From a bacterium (GTDB taxonomy: Bacteria; Patescibacteria; Microgenomatia; Levybacterales; UBA12049): a stretch of 5,311 nucleotides of DNA. Of the stretch, positions 4,841 through 5,311 are shown piece by piece. The DNA lies in assembly GCA_021825955.1 (NCBI GenBank), contig JAKAEH010000080.1, forward strand, positions 1 to 5,311, given 5' to 3'. Position 1 is the first letter of the stretch. Each line of letters starts with the position of its first letter. The notes under the pieces were generated by a model. That model was not told where the DNA came from, searched no databases, and worked only from the letters and a program-made list of their open reading frames with translations. Made by a program: the position numbers and the translations under genes.

Positions 4841-5311
4841 ATGGATTTTAAATTTATTGAAAACACTATATCAAAAAAATGGGTGATATCATCACCAAGA
4901 AGAGCAAGGAGACCTGACATTGCAAGAGGATCAGAACCGGTTTGCCCGTTTTGCTACGGAAATGAGGATAAAGAAAAAGAGTCCTATAGAGTTGGAGGTA
5001 AAAATGGGGAGGCAAATTGGCAGATAAAGGTTGTGCCAAATAAATTTCCGTTTGCACCAATACATGAAATCGTTATTCATTCACCGGATCACCATAAAAA
5101 TTTTGATGAACTTCCTCTTTCTCAAAACGAATTAATCTTAAAAACATATAGACAGAGGTTTTTGGAACACCAAGATAAAGGTCAGGTTTATATATTCCAT
5201 AATCACGGTGAAACAGGCGGGGAGAGCTTGCCTCATCCCCATAGCCAAATAGCTGTAATTCCTGACTTTGTCAAGCTTGAAATAACACCCCTTTTGGAGC
5301 CAGAAGATTTT
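4841..5311 (+). CDS. galT: GalT-like nucleotidyltransferase, HIT superfamily (3' end outside window)
   Basis: The first 157 residues are present from ATG 4841 and run off the window in frame; the whole protein should be roughly twice this length. The fold is the galactose-1-phosphate uridylyltransferase branch of the HIT superfamily. RRARRPDIA (20-28) and CPFC (35-38) mark the N-terminus, where CxxC usually binds zinc. VVPNKFPFAPIHEIVIHSP (64-82) is the conserved 'VPNKyP...HEV' strand. GESLPHPHSQIAVIP (127-141) is the active site, in which the second His of HPHSQ (His134) would form the covalent nucleotidyl intermediate. GalT exchanges UMP between UDP-glucose and galactose-1-phosphate in the Leloir pathway. 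The Ser in HPHSQ, instead of the Gly of E. coli HPHGQ, also occurs in GalT-like ADP-glucose phosphorylases, so the nucleotide and sugar are not certain. No Shine-Dalgarno sequence; preceded by a long non-coding AT-rich stretch. Confidence 0.88.
   Translation, partial: MDFKFIENTISKKWVISSPRRARRPDIARGSEPVCPFCYGNEDKEKESYRVGGKNGEANWQIKVVPNKFPFAPIHEIVIHSPDHHKNFDELPLSQNELILKTYRQRFLEHQDKGQVYIFHNHGETGGESLPHPHSQIAVIPDFVKLEITPLLEPEDF

Noticed and set aside
1..5311. Recoded stop codons (UGA as glycine) as in some CPR lineages
   Set aside because: All recognised genes read through cleanly with the standard bacterial code and no in-frame UGA is needed to preserve conserved motifs.

Overview
The window looks like chromosomal DNA from a small-genome, AT-rich bacterium. 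The best guess is Candidate Phyla Radiation / Patescibacteria, perhaps the Microgenomates side. This is inferred from gene families (sortase, PEGA/propeller membrane protein, MreB, a WecB/TagA/CpsF enzyme, a compact GalT-like HIT protein), from normal use of the standard bacterial code, and from translation starts that lack a clear Shine-Dalgarno sequence. No marker gene is present, so the taxonomy is unproven.

Layout, left to right. Positions 1-106 (+) hold the last 34 residues of a sortase, including its catalytic Cys and Arg. It overlaps by 8 bp, tail to tail, an unrecognised protein (99-629, -) that ends in a helix-hairpin-helix segment resembling the RNA polymerase alpha C-terminal domain. 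Upstream of that gene, on the same strand, is a membrane-anchored PEGA-domain protein with a beta-propeller-like exterior (677-1882, -). It diverges from mreB (2021-3046, +). After a 237-bp AT-rich gap comes a WecB/TagA/CpsF (GT26) glycosyltransferase (3284-3997, +). An 843-bp gene-free stretch follows, about 19% G+C by hand count. The window ends inside a GalT-like nucleotidyltransferase (4841 onward, +).

The most informative signals are regulatory. A consensus promoter (TTGACA, 17 bp, TATAAT) lies directly on the proposed N-terminus of the 99-668 reading frame. The TTG 'start' of that frame is therefore probably the -35 box, and the true start is the ATG at 629, with a leader of only about 4 nt. 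The PEGA gene has the same near-leaderless arrangement, and galT may too. Between the PEGA gene and mreB, one palindromic TTGCAA can serve as the -35 box of two back-to-back promoters, each with a perfect TATAAT, so polymerase binding in the two directions should be mutually exclusive.

Taken together the genes point to the cell envelope: shape (MreB), surface attachment (sortase), a membrane-anchored external propeller protein, glycopolymer synthesis (GT26) and sugar-nucleotide metabolism (GalT-like). I see no mobile element, CRISPR array, tRNA or rRNA, and no convincing new multi-gene system. The gene-free AT-rich island with its diverged 22-bp direct repeat and inverted repeats is the least explained part.
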